Of a DNA stretch of 21,704 nt, positions 20,950 to 21,704 are shown piece by piece. The notes under the pieces were generated by a model. The model was given only the letters and a program-made list of their open reading frames with translations. It did not search any database and was not told where the DNA came from. How positions within the stretch are numbered: the stretch's first letter is position 1; every line of letters starts with the position of its first letter. The stretch is from contig DBTS01000114.1 of assembly GCA_002307175.1 (NCBI GenBank), forward strand, positions 100,508 through 122,211, in the 5' to 3' direction. A program made the position numbers and the translations under genes. This stretch comes from Rhodocyclaceae bacterium UBA1310. GTDB lineage: Bacteria; Pseudomonadota; Gammaproteobacteria; Burkholderiales; Rhodocyclaceae.

Positions 20950-21704
20950 ATGCACCTTTCTGAGCTAAAGGCTCTTCACGTCAGCGAGCTTCTGGAGATG
21001 GCGCTTGCCAATGACATTGAGGGCGCCAACCGCCTGCGCAAGCAGGAACTCGTTTTTGCACTGTTGAAAAACCGGGCCAAGAAAGGTGAGCCGATTTTTG
21101 GCGACGGCGCTCTGGAAATTCTGCCGGACGGATTCGGCTTTCTCCGCTCACCGGACATCTCTTACCTCGCCGGTACGGATGATATCTATGTATCCCCGTC
21201 GCAGATTCGCCGTTTCAACCTGCATACGGGCGACACCATCGAGGGCGAAATCCGCACCCCGAAGGATGGTGAGCGTTATTTTGCCCTGGTAAAACTCGAC
21301 AAGATCAACGGCGAGCCGCCCGAAGCCTCGAAGCACAAGATTCTCTTCGAAAACCTCACGCCGCTGCATCCGGACAAGGTCTACAAGCTCGAACGCGAGA
21401 TGCGCGGCGAAGAGAACATCACCAGCCGCGTGATCGACATGATCGCGCCGATCGGCAAGGGCCAGCGCGGTCTGCTCGTGGCTCCGCCGAAATCCGGCAA
21501 AACGGTGATGCTGCAGCATATTGCACATGCCATCACGGCAAACCATCCGGATTCTGTGCTGATCGTTCTGCTGATCGATGAACGCCCGGAAGAAGTGACG
21601 GAAATGCAGCGTTCGGTGAAGGGGGAAGTGGTTGCTTCAACCTTCGACGAACCGGCAACACGCCACGTGCAGGTGGCCGAAATGGTGATCGAGAAGGCCA
21701 AGCG
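20950..21704 (+). CDS. rho: Transcription termination factor Rho, 5' part
   Basis: The frame runs from ATG 20950 to the window edge, giving 251 of an expected 420 or so residues. Rho is a hexameric RNA helicase that ends transcription at unstructured C-rich RNA. The N-terminal helical segment (MHLSELKALHVSELLEMA) is followed by the RNA-binding cold-shock-like domain (about residues 50-125, with GFGFLRS and DIYVSPSQIRRFNL). The ATPase domain opens with the P-loop APPKSGKT at residues 178-185, where Lys184 and Thr185 sit at exactly the E. coli numbers, and continues with LLIDERPEEVTEM (the Walker B side lies further on). AGGG lies about seven bases upstream of the start. It has its own promoter and a C-rich leader. 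Confidence 0.97.
   Translation, partial: MHLSELKALHVSELLEMALANDIEGANRLRKQELVFALLKNRAKKGEPIFGDGALEILPDGFGFLRSPDISYLAGTDDIYVSPSQIRRFNLHTGDTIEGEIRTPKDGERYFALVKLDKINGEPPEASKHKILFENLTPLHPDKVYKLEREMRGEENITSRVIDMIAPIGKGQRGLLVAPPKSGKTVMLQHIAHAITANHPDSVLIVLLIDERPEEVTEMQRSVKGEVVASTFDEPATRHVQVAEMVIEKAK

Noticed and set aside
1..21704. tRNA genes, CRISPR arrays, insertion sequences, phage attachment sites
   Set aside because: No cloverleaf with a T-arm, no regularly spaced direct repeats, and no transposase or integrase reading frame were seen.

Overview
The window looks like a stretch of a betaproteobacterial chromosome. It is GC-rich with strong coding bias, and it carries a trxA-rho pair, a moaC / bepA / tusA neighbourhood, YaeQ, RmuC, and a CYTH-CHAD protein followed by SixA. 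A Rhodocyclales-like host is my best guess from gene content, but the genus cannot be fixed from sequence reading alone. No tRNA, rRNA, CRISPR array, insertion sequence or prophage gene was recognised.

Layout. Positions 1-1649 hold the end of an ABC-2 export operon (partial ATPase, then permease). Positions 1739-2800 encode a two-helix potassium channel with a cytoplasmic RCK domain and a well-placed internal start site. Positions 2829-3171 hold a frame-disrupted reading frame. On the minus strand, bepA, tusA, yaeQ and rmuC (6898 down to 3178) form a compact run, with moaC divergent at 7005. Next, on the plus strand, come a CYTH-CHAD protein and sixA (7630-9643), then glyA (9927-11216) behind what I read as a ZTP (pfl) riboswitch. 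A secreted protein of unknown function (11388-11993) and a LOG-family phosphoribohydrolase (12321-12899) flank about 220 bases of strongly self-complementary non-coding DNA.

A small minus-strand protein (12976-13182) is followed by a gene-poor stretch containing a perfect LacI-family-type operator before a MATE transporter (13607-14998). A secreted family-28 glycoside hydrolase (15244-16629) ends at a textbook bidirectional terminator. The minus-strand group AraC regulator / ABM monooxygenase / YciI-like protein (18415 down to 16721) is divergent from glpK (18485-19975). A hemerythrin-like C-terminal remnant, thioredoxin with a CHPC active site, and the first 60% of rho close the window.

How the genes may work together. 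TusA is a sulfur carrier that in E. coli also affects molybdenum cofactor synthesis, so its position near moaC makes functional sense. The riboswitch would tie serine hydroxymethyltransferase to ZMP/ZTP, the signal of 10-formyl-tetrahydrofolate shortage. YaeQ and RmuC, both assigned to the PD-(D/E)XK nuclease-like superfamily, share a TGATG stop-start. The most interesting items are the riboswitch with its compensatory pseudoknot, the internal start of the channel gene, the unexplained structured element at 12001-12223, the LacI-type operator, and the non-canonical active-site motifs in thioredoxin and the GH28 enzyme. I did not find clear evidence for a wholly new multi-gene system.
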